DNA of 64,000 nucleotides, taken from NCBI RefSeq assembly GCF_000688475.1, contig NZ_JIAN01000005.1, forward strand, positions 1-64,000, in the 5' to 3' direction. Within the stretch, counting starts at the first letter, position 1. The number at the start of each line of letters is the position of its first letter. A model generated the notes under the pieces. That model worked only from the letters and a program-made list of their open reading frames with translations, made no database searches and had not been told where the DNA came from. Below are positions 43,204-51,687 of this stretch, piece by piece. The position numbers and the translations under genes were made by a program. Source of the stretch: Cellulomonas sp. URHE0023 (GTDB lineage Bacteria > Actinomycetota > Actinomycetes > Actinomycetales > Cellulomonadaceae).

Positions 43204-43707
43204 GTGCGACTGAACGTGACCCTGGAACTGCCGACCGGAGCCCATGACGCGGCCCTCCTGCTGAGCGATCCGGACTACGTCCACGCGAAGGTCCGGGCGA
43301 GCGGTGCCCTCGAGCAGCACGTGGACATCACGGGGTCCCCCGACGCGGAGTTCACGGTCACCACCCGGCGCTCGCTGCCGACCGACCAGATCCCCTCGCA
43401 CCTGCGCGGCTTCGTCGGGAACAGCATCGACGTCAGGCAGGTGGAGGCGTGGGAGGCGGCCGCGGCAGACGGCTCACGGGTCGGCACGGTGGTCCTGGAC
43501 ATCGCCGGAGCGCCAGTTCGGCTCAGCGGACGCACCCGGCTCGTGCCCACGGGGCCGGGCGCGAGCACCGTCAGCTACGACGGCGATCTGCGCTCGACGC
43601 TGCCCCTGTTCGGTTCGGCGATCGAGAACGCCGCGGCGGGCGCCGTCAAGGCGGCGCTCGAGGTGGAGCAGGACGTGGCACGACGCTGGATCGCCGACCA
43701 CGCGTGA
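43204..43707 (+). CDS. DUF2505 family protein
   Basis: 167-residue protein of the actinobacterial DUF2505 family, related in shape to START/SRPBCC lipid-binding folds: alternating beta strands (LNVTLELP, EFTVTTRRSLP, TVVLDIAGAP, GRTRLVPT) and a long C-terminal helix. No catalytic motif. AAGGA lies ahead of the GTG start; TACCCT at 43162-43167 may be its -10 box. Divergent from pdtaS across about 100 bp. Function unknown; a role in binding a hydrophobic ligand is a guess from the fold. Confidence 0.75.
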   Translation: MRLNVTLELPTGAHDAALLLSDPDYVHAKVRASGALEQHVDITGSPDAEFTVTTRRSLPTDQIPSHLRGFVGNSIDVRQVEAWEAAAADGSRVGTVVLDIAGAPVRLSGRTRLVPTGPGASTVSYDGDLRSTLPLFGSAIENAAAGAVKAALEVEQDVARRWIADHA

Positions 43708-43897
43708 GCGCCGTTCCTCGGCCCGATCGTCCGTTGGTTACGAACAATGCACCAGCCGTAACGATTCGGTAACACGTCCGTACCGGTAAAGGCCTTCTGA
43801 CCTGCAGTTTCCCTACCGTGGGATCGCTACCACACCACCTGTCCCCGACGTGATGCTTGACACCCGAGGGGCCGCCGACGACAGTTCTCGCAACGCG

Positions 43898-43911
43898 TGG
43901 GAACGCTCCCG
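43898..43911. promoter_or_regulatory. CebR-like operator 1
   Basis: TGGGAACGCTCCCG matches 12 of 14 bases of the known CebR box TGGGAGCGCTCCCA. It lies 134 nt before the cebE start, in the expected position for repression of cellobiose uptake. Confidence 0.65.
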
Positions 43912-43922
43912 CAGACTGCGGA

Positions 43923-43936
43923 TGGGAGCGCGACCA
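43923..43936. promoter_or_regulatory. CebR-like operator 2
   Basis: TGGGAGCGCGACCA also matches 12 of 14 bases of the CebR box; its left half is perfect. Centre-to-centre distance to operator 1 is 25 bp, about two and a half helical turns. Confidence 0.5.
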
Positions 43937-44044
43937 CGCCGGGTCCACCAGGCCCACCTGACGTCCGGACACGCCAGCGGCGTACGGACCACGGGAGCCC
44001 TCGGGTTACGGCGAAGACGCCGTCCGACTGACAAGGGAGTCATT

Positions 44045-45349
44045 GTGCGCAAGACCTCAAGCAAGATGTGGGCGGCAGCTGCGGGTGCCGCGAGCATCGC
44101 CCTGCTCGCCACGGCATGTTCCTCGGGAGACGGGGGCAGCAGCGACGACGAGTCGTCCGCCTCCTCCGACGAGAAGATCACCCTCACCGTCGCGACGTTC
44201 AACGACTTCGGCTACAGCGACGAGCTTTTCGCGGAGTACACCAAGGACCACCCGAACGTCACGGTCAAGCAGACCAAGGCCGCCAAGTCCGAGGACGCCC
44301 GCACGAACCTCACGACGAAGCTCGCCGCAGGTGGCGAGGGACTGGCCGACATCGAGGCCATCGAGATCGACTGGCTGCCTGAGCTGCGCCAGGCACCGGA
44401 CGAGTTCGTCGACCTGGCCGACCCGGCGGTCGAGGGCCGCTGGTCCGACGCCGTGGTGGGTAACGCGACGCTCGACGACGGCAAGCTGCTCGGCTACGGC
44501 ACCGACACCGGCCCCGAGGCGATCTGCTACCGGCAGGACCTGTTCGAGGCCGCCGGTCTGCCGAGCGACCCCGACGCCGTCGCGGCCGAGGTGGGCACGT
44601 GGGACGACTACTTCGCGCTCGGCACGAAGTTCGTCAACGCGTCTGACTCCGCGTGGTTCGACTCCGGCGTCGCGACCTACCAGGGCATGATCAACCAGGT
44701 CAAGGCCGCGTACGAGAACCCGGACGACGGCACCGCGACCGACCTCGCGGACAACGCCGAGATCCAGAAGCTGTACGACAAGGTCACGTCGCCCGAGGTC
44801 CAGGCGCTGTCCGCCAAGCTCGACCAGTGGACGGGTGACTGGGACGCCGCGTTCCAGTCGAACGGCTTCGCGACGATGCTCTGCCCGTCGTGGATGACCG
44901 GCCCGATCGAGGAGCGCGCCGGCGGCGTCACCGGCTGGAACATCGCCAACGCCTTCCCCGGCGGCGGCGGCAACTGGGGCGGCTCGTACCTGACGGTGCC
45001 GGCTTCCGGCAAGCACACGGCTGAGGCCAAGGAGCTCGCGGCGTGGCTGACCTCGCCGGAGATCCAGACCAAGGCGTTCATCAAGACGGGCAACTTCCCG
45101 AGCCAGCTCGAGGCACAGAAGTCCGACGAGGTGCAGTCTGCGACTGCTCCGTTCTTCAACGACGCCCCCAAGGGCGCCATCTTCACCGACCGCATCGCCG
45201 CGATCGACGTCATCCCGTTCAAGGGCCCGAACTACTTCTCGGTGCACCAGACGGTTCAGGACGGCATCAAGCGCGTCGAGTACGAGAACGTGGACCCGGC
45301 CACCTCGTGGCAGACCGTCCTCTCGGACTTCTCTGCACTGGGCCTGTGA
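44045..45349 (+). CDS. cebE: Cellobiose/cello-oligosaccharide-binding lipoprotein
   Basis: 434-residue extracellular binding protein of the sugar ABC family (SBP_bac_1). Signal peptide with lipobox LLATAC, lipidated Cys25, then a Ser/Asp-rich linker and the two-lobe sugar-binding domain. Upstream CebR-like boxes, the following cebF-cebG permeases and a CebR-like regulator identify it as CebE-like; the ATPase (MsiK in Streptomyces) is not in the cluster, as is usual. GGGAG precedes the GTG. Specificity is inferred from the operators and regulator, not from pocket residues, so another beta-glucan oligosaccharide is possible. Confidence 0.82.
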   Translation: MRKTSSKMWAAAAGAASIALLATACSSGDGGSSDDESSASSDEKITLTVATFNDFGYSDELFAEYTKDHPNVTVKQTKAAKSEDARTNLTTKLAAGGEGLADIEAIEIDWLPELRQAPDEFVDLADPAVEGRWSDAVVGNATLDDGKLLGYGTDTGPEAICYRQDLFEAAGLPSDPDAVAAEVGTWDDYFALGTKFVNASDSAWFDSGVATYQGMINQVKAAYENPDDGTATDLADNAEIQKLYDKVTSPEVQALSAKLDQWTGDWDAAFQSNGFATMLCPSWMTGPIEERAGGVTGWNIANAFPGGGGNWGGSYLTVPASGKHTAEAKELAAWLTSPEIQTKAFIKTGNFPSQLEAQKSDEVQSATAPFFNDAPKGAIFTDRIAAIDVIPFKGPNYFSVHQTVQDGIKRVEYENVDPATSWQTVLSDFSALGL

Positions 45350-45356
45350 CCCACCC

Positions 45357-45386
45357 GCCGGCCGGGACCTGAGTGTCCCGGCCGGC
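45357..45386 (+). terminator. Hairpin 1 after cebE
   Basis: GCCGGCCGGGAC, 6-nt loop, GTCCCGGCCGGC: perfect 12-bp stem directly after cebE and before cebF in the same operon. It may partly stop transcription or protect the cebE message, giving more binding protein than permease. Confidence 0.6.
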
Positions 45387-45425
45387 GACCCGGGGCCGGT
45401 CTGACGGGCCGCCCCGGACCCCGAC

Positions 45426-45468
45426 CGAAGCCCGGTGCGATCCGCCGACCGGACCGCACCGGGCTTCG
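45426..45468 (+). terminator. Hairpin 2 between cebE and cebF
   Basis: CGAAGCCCGGTGCG, 15-nt loop, CGCACCGGGCTTCG: 14-bp stem ending 30 nt before cebF. Second of two tandem stem-loops. Confidence 0.6.
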
Positions 45469-45498
45469 TCCGTCTCCACTCCGTCTCGAGGTCGTCTA

Positions 45499-46536
45499 AT
45501 GCTCACACCGACTCGCGACGCCGCGCAGGACGCGGCGACCGCACCCCCCCGGCAGTCCCGCCGGGTCGGCTTCAACCAGCGGCTCGGACGCTGGGATGTG
45601 AAGTTCTCGCCCTACCTCTACATCTCGCCGTTCTTCATCCTGTTCCTCATCACCGGCCTGTTCCCGATCGTCTTCACGGCGTACGTGTCGATGCACTCCT
45701 GGAATTTGCTGTTCGGCCAGGGCGAGTTTGTCGGCCTCAAGAACTACACGGACGTCTTCGCCCAGCCGCACTTCTGGACGTCGCTGCGCAACACGTTCTC
45801 GATCTTCGTCCTCTCGTCCGTCCCGCAGGTCATCACCGCCATCGTGCTCGCGGCGTTCCTCGACCAGAACCTGCGCTCGAAGACGTTCTGGCGGATGGGC
45901 GTGCTGCTGCCCTACGTCGTCGCGCCGGTCGCGGTCGGCATGATCTTCGGTCGGCTGTTCGCCGACAAGTCCGGCCTCATCAACGCCGGGCTGGAGGCGA
46001 TCGGTCTGCCCGCCGTGCAGTGGCACGTCGACGTCCTTGCCAGCCACATCGCGATCGCGTCGATGGTGAACTTCCGCTGGACCGGCTACAACACCCTGAT
46101 CTTCCTCGCCGCCATGCAGGCGGTGCCTCGTGAGCTGTACGAGGCCGCGATCATCGACGGCGCCAACCGGATGCGTCAGTTCTTCTCGGTCACCATCCCG
46201 CAGATCCGCGCGACGATCATCTTCGTCGTGATCACCGCGACCATCGGTGGCCTGCAGATCTTCGACGAGCCGCGCGTGTACGACGCGACCGGCCTCGGCG
46301 GAGCGTCCAAGCAGTGGCTGACCACGACGCTGTACCTGTACGACGTCGGATGGGGCAACCAGAAGAACCTCGGACGTGCCGCCGCAGTCGCGTGGCTGCT
46401 CTTCCTCATCATCGTCGTCATCGGATTCCTCAACTTTGCCGCCACCCGACGCATCGCGACCGGAGGCTCCGGCGTGCCCAGCCGGCGCGCCCGTCGTGCC
46501 GCCGAGCGCGCCGCAGCCAACCGGAGGGCGTCATGA
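45499..46536 (+). CDS. cebF: Cellobiose ABC transporter permease
   Basis: 345 residues with six helices between about 40 and 320 and the inner-membrane permease EAA loop (ELYEAAIIDGANRMRQF) near 220, which contacts the ATPase. Binding-protein-dependent sugar permease of the MalF/CebF group. ATG at 45499 is used since the family starts shortly before the first helix; the ribosome site (GAGGTCG) is poor. Overlaps cebG by ATGA. The C-terminus is arginine-rich. Confidence 0.87.
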   Translation: MLTPTRDAAQDAATAPPRQSRRVGFNQRLGRWDVKFSPYLYISPFFILFLITGLFPIVFTAYVSMHSWNLLFGQGEFVGLKNYTDVFAQPHFWTSLRNTFSIFVLSSVPQVITAIVLAAFLDQNLRSKTFWRMGVLLPYVVAPVAVGMIFGRLFADKSGLINAGLEAIGLPAVQWHVDVLASHIAIASMVNFRWTGYNTLIFLAAMQAVPRELYEAAIIDGANRMRQFFSVTIPQIRATIIFVVITATIGGLQIFDEPRVYDATGLGGASKQWLTTTLYLYDVGWGNQKNLGRAAAVAWLLFLIIVVIGFLNFAATRRIATGGSGVPSRRARRAAERAAANRRAS

Positions 46537-47453
46537 GCTCCGTCCCCACAGTCGCCCAGACCGCCGGACCCCGAGCCGCCCGCTCCGCGGCCCGCAAGTC
46601 CTCGCGCCGCGCCAAGGTAGGCGGCTACGACCGCCGTCCCCGCTGGCTGACCTACACGGTGCTCGGCTTCGCCGTGTTCATCGGCCTCGCCCCGCTGTAC
46701 TACACGATCGTGATCGGGTCCTCCGACCCGATCTCGATCGCGCAGGACGCCCTGCCGCAGTTCCTGCCGGACTCCACGCTGTTCCACAACTTCAGCCTGG
46801 TCATCCACTCGGAGGCGTTCAGCTTCTGGAAGGCCTTCGCCAACTCGGTGATCATCTCGGTCGTCACGTCGACGTCGGTGGTGCTCTTCTCGACGCTCGC
46901 CGGGTTCTCGTTCGCCAAGCTGCGGTTCCGCGGACGCGGCGCGCTCCTGGTGTTCGTGATCGCCACGATGGCGGTCCCGACGCAGCTCGGCGTCGTGCCG
47001 ATGTACATCCTGATGACCGACCTGCACTGGATCGGCAAGCTGCAGGCCGTCATCGTGCCGGGTCTGGTCACCGCGTTCGGCGTCTTCTGGATGACGCAGT
47101 ACCTCGAGGAGGCGCTGCCGTACGAGCTGATCGAGGCGGCCCGCATGGACGGTGCCAGCATGATCCGCACCTTCTGGTCGATCGCGCTCCCGGCGGCCCG
47201 GCCGGCGGCCGCGATGCTCGCCCTGTTCACGTTCGTGGCGCAGTGGGTGAACTTCTTCTGGCCCTCGATCGTCCTGAGCAGCGAGAATCCCACACTCCCG
47301 CTGACGATCAGGCTGCTGCAGGCGAACTACTTCGTCGACTACTCGCTGGTCTTGGCGGGCGTCTTCCTGATGACCATCCCGCTGCTGGTCCTGTTCCTGT
47401 TCACCGGCCGCCACCTGGTCGCCGGGATCATGGCCGGAGCCGTCAAGGGCTGA
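46533..47453 (+). CDS. cebG: Cellobiose ABC transporter permease
   Basis: 306 residues, MalG/CebG group. A basic 40-residue N-terminus is followed by six helices; the EAA loop (ELIEAARMDGASMIRTF) lies near 210. Coupled to cebF by 4-nt overlap with GGAGG upstream of the start. Together CebF and CebG form the channel for sugars delivered by CebE. Confidence 0.88.
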   Translation: MSSVPTVAQTAGPRAARSAARKSSRRAKVGGYDRRPRWLTYTVLGFAVFIGLAPLYYTIVIGSSDPISIAQDALPQFLPDSTLFHNFSLVIHSEAFSFWKAFANSVIISVVTSTSVVLFSTLAGFSFAKLRFRGRGALLVFVIATMAVPTQLGVVPMYILMTDLHWIGKLQAVIVPGLVTAFGVFWMTQYLEEALPYELIEAARMDGASMIRTFWSIALPAARPAAAMLALFTFVAQWVNFFWPSIVLSSENPTLPLTIRLLQANYFVDYSLVLAGVFLMTIPLLVLFLFTGRHLVAGIMAGAVKG

Positions 47454-47463
47454 GCCCGTACCT

Positions 47464-47500
47464 GGTCCCGGCGCCCCCCTAAGGTTGGGGTGCCGGGACC
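47464..47500 (+). terminator. Terminator after cebG
   Basis: GGTCCCGGC and GCCGGGACC arms, extended inside by CCCC/GGGG, with a 9-nt loop: about 14 pairs. It separates cebG from the regulator gene. Confidence 0.6.
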
Positions 47501-47574
47501 CCAAGCCCGCCGACGATGGCTGGGCGGCCCGCCGTGGCACGACACGGGCCAACCGCACACGGAAGGGAAGTCCG

Positions 47575-48603
47575 GTGAGCACGTACCACCCGCAGGACGC
47601 ACCTGCGGCACCGACCCTCGAGCAGGTGGCGGAGCGCGCAGGGGTGTCCCGGTCGACGGCGTCCCGCGCCATCAACGGCGGTCTGCGGGTCTCCCCCGAG
47701 GCGCTCGCCTCGGTCGAGCTGGCCGTCGCCGACCTCGGGTACACCCCCAACCGCGCCGCGCGGTCGCTGGTCACCCGGCGCACCGACTCGATCGCCCTGG
47801 TGGTGCCCGAGCCCGACGAGCGGGTCCTGTCAGACCCGTTCTTCGCGGGGACGCTCAACGGGCTGAGCACCTCGCTGGCCGACTCGGACGTGCAGGTCGT
47901 CCTCGTGATCGCCCGCCCCGGCGAGAGCGAGCGCACCATCCGGTACCTGCGCAACGGCCACGTCGACGGTGCGATCGTGGTCTCCCACCACCGCAACGAC
48001 GAGCTCGACCAGGCCCTGCAGTCGTCACGGGTGCCCAACGTGTTCGTCGGCCGTCCGCTGTCCGCGCAGGACCGCCACGTGCAGTACGTGGACACCGACA
48101 ACGTCGAGGGTGGCCGCATCGCCACCCGGCACCTCATCGGACGCGGGTACAAACGCATCGGGACCATCGCCGGTCCGCAGGACATGTCCGGTGGCATCGA
48201 CCGCCTCGCGGGGTGGCGCAGCGCGATGGGCGAGGCCGGGATGGACGACGACGCCATCGTCTACGGCGACTTCACGCTGTCCTCCGGCGCGGCGGCCGCC
48301 CGCGAGATCCTGGCCCGGTTCCCCGACCTGGACGCGCTCTTCATCGCTTCGGACCTCATGGCAGCCGGCGCGCTCGGGGTGCTTGCCGAGCTGAACAAGG
48401 ACGTGCCTGGGGACGTCGCCGTGGTGGGGTACGACAACCTGGGCGTCGCCGCGTCCACCGTTCCGCCGCTGACCTCCGTGATCCAGCCCGTGGTCGCGAT
48501 GGCCCGTGCCGCCGGAGCCCGCCTGCTCGCACAGCTCAACGGTGCCCCTCCAGGAGAGCCGCTGATCTTCGCCCCCGAGCTGGTCATCCGGGCGTCCGCG
48601 TAG
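47575..48603 (+). CDS. cebR: LacI-family regulator, CebR-like
   Basis: 342 residues. LacI helix-turn-helix (TLEQVAERAGVSRSTASRA, residues 14-32) with hinge NRAARSLVTRRT, then a periplasmic-binding-protein-like sugar sensor domain. Located directly after cebEFG and 3.6 kb from two CebR-like boxes, so it is the probable cellobiose-responsive repressor. GGAAGGGAAG precedes the GTG. Its own promoter region has no clear CebR box, suggesting separate expression. Confidence 0.86.
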   Translation: MSTYHPQDAPAAPTLEQVAERAGVSRSTASRAINGGLRVSPEALASVELAVADLGYTPNRAARSLVTRRTDSIALVVPEPDERVLSDPFFAGTLNGLSTSLADSDVQVVLVIARPGESERTIRYLRNGHVDGAIVVSHHRNDELDQALQSSRVPNVFVGRPLSAQDRHVQYVDTDNVEGGRIATRHLIGRGYKRIGTIAGPQDMSGGIDRLAGWRSAMGEAGMDDDAIVYGDFTLSSGAAAAREILARFPDLDALFIASDLMAAGALGVLAELNKDVPGDVAVVGYDNLGVAASTVPPLTSVIQPVVAMARAAGARLLAQLNGAPPGEPLIFAPELVIRASA

Positions 48604-48630
48604 CAACGCTTCCGGCGTAGCGACGACGAC

Positions 48631-48666
48631 GCCCGTCGACCGGATCCGCAGATCCTGCCGACGGGC
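48631..48666. terminator. Nested hairpin between cebR and the uronate-locus permease
   Basis: Outer stem GCCCGTCG/CGACGGGC encloses an inner stem GGATC/GATCC with a CGCA loop. It lies between two convergent genes and probably ends both transcripts. Confidence 0.65.
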
Positions 48667-48681
48667 CGGTCCGCCTGGGGC

Positions 48682-49617
48682 TCAGTCCTCGCGCGAGTCC
48701 TTGACCCGTGCGACGAGCTGGGTCGGGCTCACGAACCGCAGGGCGACGATGAGGATCGCCATCATCGACACCGTGTAGACGACGGCCATCGACGAGATGA
48801 GCTGTCGCGCCTCGCCGCCACCCGCGGCGGTCATCGCACGGTAGATCGCGACGACCAGCGTGTCCGACTTCGGACCCGAGACGAGGAACGTCAGCTCGAA
48901 CATGCCGACGGTCCGCACCAGGACCAGGATCGATGCGGCGAGGATCCCGGGTACCAGCAGGGGCGCCAGGATGCGGGTGAGGATGTGGCGCATGTCCGCC
49001 CCGCACATCCGCGCCGCGTTCTCGATCGACGGGTTGATCTGCTCGATGAACGGCGTCATCGTGAGGATCACGAACGGGATCGACGGCACCAGGTTCACCA
49101 GGATCACGGCGGTCAAGGTGCGTCCGAGGCCGACGTTGTACATCACCGTGGCCAGGGGGATGCCGTAGGTGATCGGCGGCATGAGCACGGGCAGCAGGAA
49201 GAGCGCCGCCACGAGCTTCTTGAACGGGAAGTTGCGGCGGGCCAGCATGTACGCCGCGGGGACCCCGACGAGCGTCGAGATGACGATGACCGACAGGGCG
49301 ACCACGAGCGTCACGCCGATGACCGACGCCATGCCGAAGCGGTCCCAGGCCTGGGTGTACCAGTCGGGCGAGAACCCGGCGGGCAACCACGTGGTGAACC
49401 ACTGCTCGCCGAAGGAGTCGACCACGACGCTGAGCAGGATCCCGATGAGGAAGATGAAGAAGGCCGCAGCGCCCGCCCACACGAACCAGGTCGAGGGCCG
49501 CGCGACGAGCGACTTCTCCCCCGGTGCGACGTGCGGCGACGACCGCTTCTTCTTCGGTGCCGTCGGTGCGGGGTTGCCCGCACCGACGGCCGTGCTGTCG
49601 AGGGTCTGGTTGGCCAT
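48682..49617 (-). CDS. ABC transporter permease (PotC-like)
   Basis: 311 residues with a 50-residue hydrophilic N-terminus and six helices; the EAA-like loop (SIENAARMCGADMRHIL) is near 200. Second permease of a PotABCD/AfuB-type importer. Start ATG at 49617 overlaps the stop of the other permease by one base (TGATG). Last gene of the minus-strand operon that begins with a LacI regulator. Confidence 0.85.
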   Translation of the reverse strand: MANQTLDSTAVGAGNPAPTAPKKKRSSPHVAPGEKSLVARPSTWFVWAGAAAFFIFLIGILLSVVVDSFGEQWFTTWLPAGFSPDWYTQAWDRFGMASVIGVTLVVALSVIVISTLVGVPAAYMLARRNFPFKKLVAALFLLPVLMPPITYGIPLATVMYNVGLGRTLTAVILVNLVPSIPFVILTMTPFIEQINPSIENAARMCGADMRHILTRILAPLLVPGILAASILVLVRTVGMFELTFLVSGPKSDTLVVAIYRAMTAAGGGEARQLISSMAVVYTVSMMAILIVALRFVSPTQLVARVKDSRED

Positions 49618-50549
49618 CAGCCCTTGCCTCCCGTCGAGCCCTTGTACATGAACGACCGCCACACCAGCACGATGGCCACGATCACGAGCTCGACGACGCC
49701 CATCATGACCGCGATCGTCGAGGCCATGGGGTAGTCGAGCTGCTCGGCGAACGCCCGGTAGCCCATCAGCGCCATCACGCGCGTCTCCCCCATCGCGTCA
49801 CCCACGAGGCGCGCCGACGGGAAGACGCTGAAGGCGAGCACGAACGTCAGGATGAACGTCGTCGCCAGTCCGGGCGCCAGCAGGGGCAGGGTCACCCGGC
49901 GGAAGCGCTGCACCCAGTTCGCCCCCAACGTCTTGGCCGCCGCCTCGATGGACGGGTCGATGCCCGACAGGTAGGACGAGATGAGCAGGAAGGCGAACGG
50001 CAGACCGGAGATGACGAGCGAGAAGAACACACCCCAGTAGTTGTTCACCAGGGTCAGCGGCTGGTCGATGACGCCGATCTGCAGCAGGAACCGGTTGAGC
50101 CAGCCCTGCCGGCCCGCGAAGATCAGCAGACCTTGCGCGGTCAGCACGGTGCCGAGGGTGATCGGCAGCACCAGCAGCATCGTCAGCGTCTCCTTGCCCC
50201 GGAACCGCTGTCGCAGCTTGAAGGACAGCGGGACCGAGACGGCGACGTTGAACAGCGCGACCGGCAGCGCGAGCCGCATCGTGAGGTAGACCGACTCGAA
50301 GACGAAGGGGTCACGGAAGAAGGCCACGTAGTTGGCGAAGATGCCTCCTCCCCACTGCGCCTGCATGGCAAGCGTGGGCTGGAACGTCAGGCCGATGCCG
50401 TAGGAGAACGGGTAGATGAACAGCGCGATCGCGAAGACGATCGCCGGCAGCAGCATGAACAGCGACGAGTCGACGCCACGCTCCGCCAACCGGTGTCGCA
50501 GGCTGGCCGTCGAGCGCGTCCTTGTGCCTCCGGCGGTCACGGCGCTCAC
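49617..50549 (-). CDS. ABC transporter permease (PotB-like)
   Basis: 310 residues, six helices, EAA loop SIEAAAKTLGANWVQRF near 190. Partner of the permease after it. GTG at 50549 overlaps the ATPase stop as GTGA; a longer frame upstream lies inside the ATPase gene and is not real. Confidence 0.85.
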   Translation of the reverse strand: MSAVTAGGTRTRSTASLRHRLAERGVDSSLFMLLPAIVFAIALFIYPFSYGIGLTFQPTLAMQAQWGGGIFANYVAFFRDPFVFESVYLTMRLALPVALFNVAVSVPLSFKLRQRFRGKETLTMLLVLPITLGTVLTAQGLLIFAGRQGWLNRFLLQIGVIDQPLTLVNNYWGVFFSLVISGLPFAFLLISSYLSGIDPSIEAAAKTLGANWVQRFRRVTLPLLAPGLATTFILTFVLAFSVFPSARLVGDAMGETRVMALMGYRAFAEQLDYPMASTIAVMMGVVELVIVAIVLVWRSFMYKGSTGGKG

Positions 50550-51685
50550 GTCCGGACCTCTTCCAGCTCTCGTTCCTCGACCGACAGTGCCGCCGCGTCG
50601 GACGGGTCGCTGGGGAAGACCAGCACCCGCGCGGGGTCTGCCCGGAGCTCGACCGGGCTGCCGATGGCCGGGGCGTGGTCGGACCGCACGTGCAGGAGCC
50701 GCCCGCTCGGCGTCGTGACACCGACGGCGAACTCGCGACCGTGGTACTCGACGATCGAGACGGTGGCGACGTTGGTGTTGTCGGAGGCTCCCTCCGAAGC
50801 CGGGACGACGACGAGGTCCTCGGGGCGGATGGCCGCTCGGACCCTGTCCCCGACGGCGACCGGATCGACGGCCGTGCCGCGCAACGTGAAGCCTTGGTCG
50901 GTCGCCGTGACGGACGTTCCCTCGACCGAGGTGATCACCAGGTCGAGCAGGTTGCGGTATCCCATGAAGTCCGCCACGTGGGCGTTCCGAGGCGCGTCGT
51001 GCAGCTCGGCGGGTGTGCCGATCTGCTGCACCCGGCCGTCCCGCAGGACCACGAGCCGGTCCGCCATGGACAGGGCTTCCTCCTGGTCGTGGGTCACGTA
51101 GATCGTCGTCAGGCCGAGCGACTGGTGAAGCCGCCGGATCTCGGTGCGCATCTCCAGGCGCAGCTTCGCGTCGAGGTTGGACAACGGCTCGTCCATGAGC
51201 ACCAGCCGCGGCTCGAGCACGACGGCGCGCGCGATCGCGACGCGCTGCTGCTGCCCGCCCGAGAGCTGGCCCGGGAGCTTGTGCACGTGCTGCTCGAGCT
51301 TGACCAGCGCGACCGCCTCGTCGACGCGACGCCTGATCTCCTGCTTGGGGAGGCGGCGCATCTCCAGGCCGAACGCGATGTTCTTCTCGATCGACATGTG
51401 CGGGAAGAGCGCGTAGTTCTGGAACACCATGCCGAACCCGCGGTCCTCGGCCGCCAGGGTGTCGACCCGTGCGCCGTCGATGAGGATCTGTCCGTGCGTG
51501 AGCGGGAGCAGCCCGGCGAGGCAGTTGAGCGCGGTGGACTTGCCGCACCCTGACGGCCCGAGCAGCGCGATGAACTCGCCCGCCCGGACCATCAGGTTGA
51601 GGTCCACCAGCGCGTCGACCCCACCGAAGCTCCGTCCTACTCCGCGGAGCTCTAGCGACTCGAACGTGCCGGCAGCGATGGCCAT
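50546..51685 (-). CDS. ABC transporter ATPase (PotA-like, TOBE domain)
   Basis: 379 residues. Walker A GPSGCGKST near 45, Q-loop FQNYALFPHMS, signature LSGGQQQRVAIARAV, Walker B LVLMDEPLSNLD and switch THDQEEALSMAD. The C-terminal TOBE region (about 290-370) is typical of importers of the PotA/MalK group. Starts 2 nt after the binding-protein gene. Supplies energy to the two permeases downstream. Confidence 0.9.
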   Translation of the reverse strand: MAIAAGTFESLELRGVGRSFGGVDALVDLNLMVRAGEFIALLGPSGCGKSTALNCLAGLLPLTHGQILIDGARVDTLAAEDRGFGMVFQNYALFPHMSIEKNIAFGLEMRRLPKQEIRRRVDEAVALVKLEQHVHKLPGQLSGGQQQRVAIARAVVLEPRLVLMDEPLSNLDAKLRLEMRTEIRRLHQSLGLTTIYVTHDQEEALSMADRLVVLRDGRVQQIGTPAELHDAPRNAHVADFMGYRNLLDLVITSVEGTSVTATDQGFTLRGTAVDPVAVGDRVRAAIRPEDLVVVPASEGASDNTNVATVSIVEYHGREFAVGVTTPSGRLLHVRSDHAPAIGSPVELRADPARVLVFPSDPSDAAALSVEERELEEVRT

Positions 51686-51687
51686 GG

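Larger units (their letters stand above)
43708..44044. other. 337-bp regulatory region upstream of cebE
   Basis: Gene-free. Contains repeated GTTACG/CGTAAC elements (43737-43742, 43757-43762, with GGTAAC at 43768-43773) and, further downstream, two CebR-like operators. The multiple elements suggest control by more than one regulator. Confidence 0.5.
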
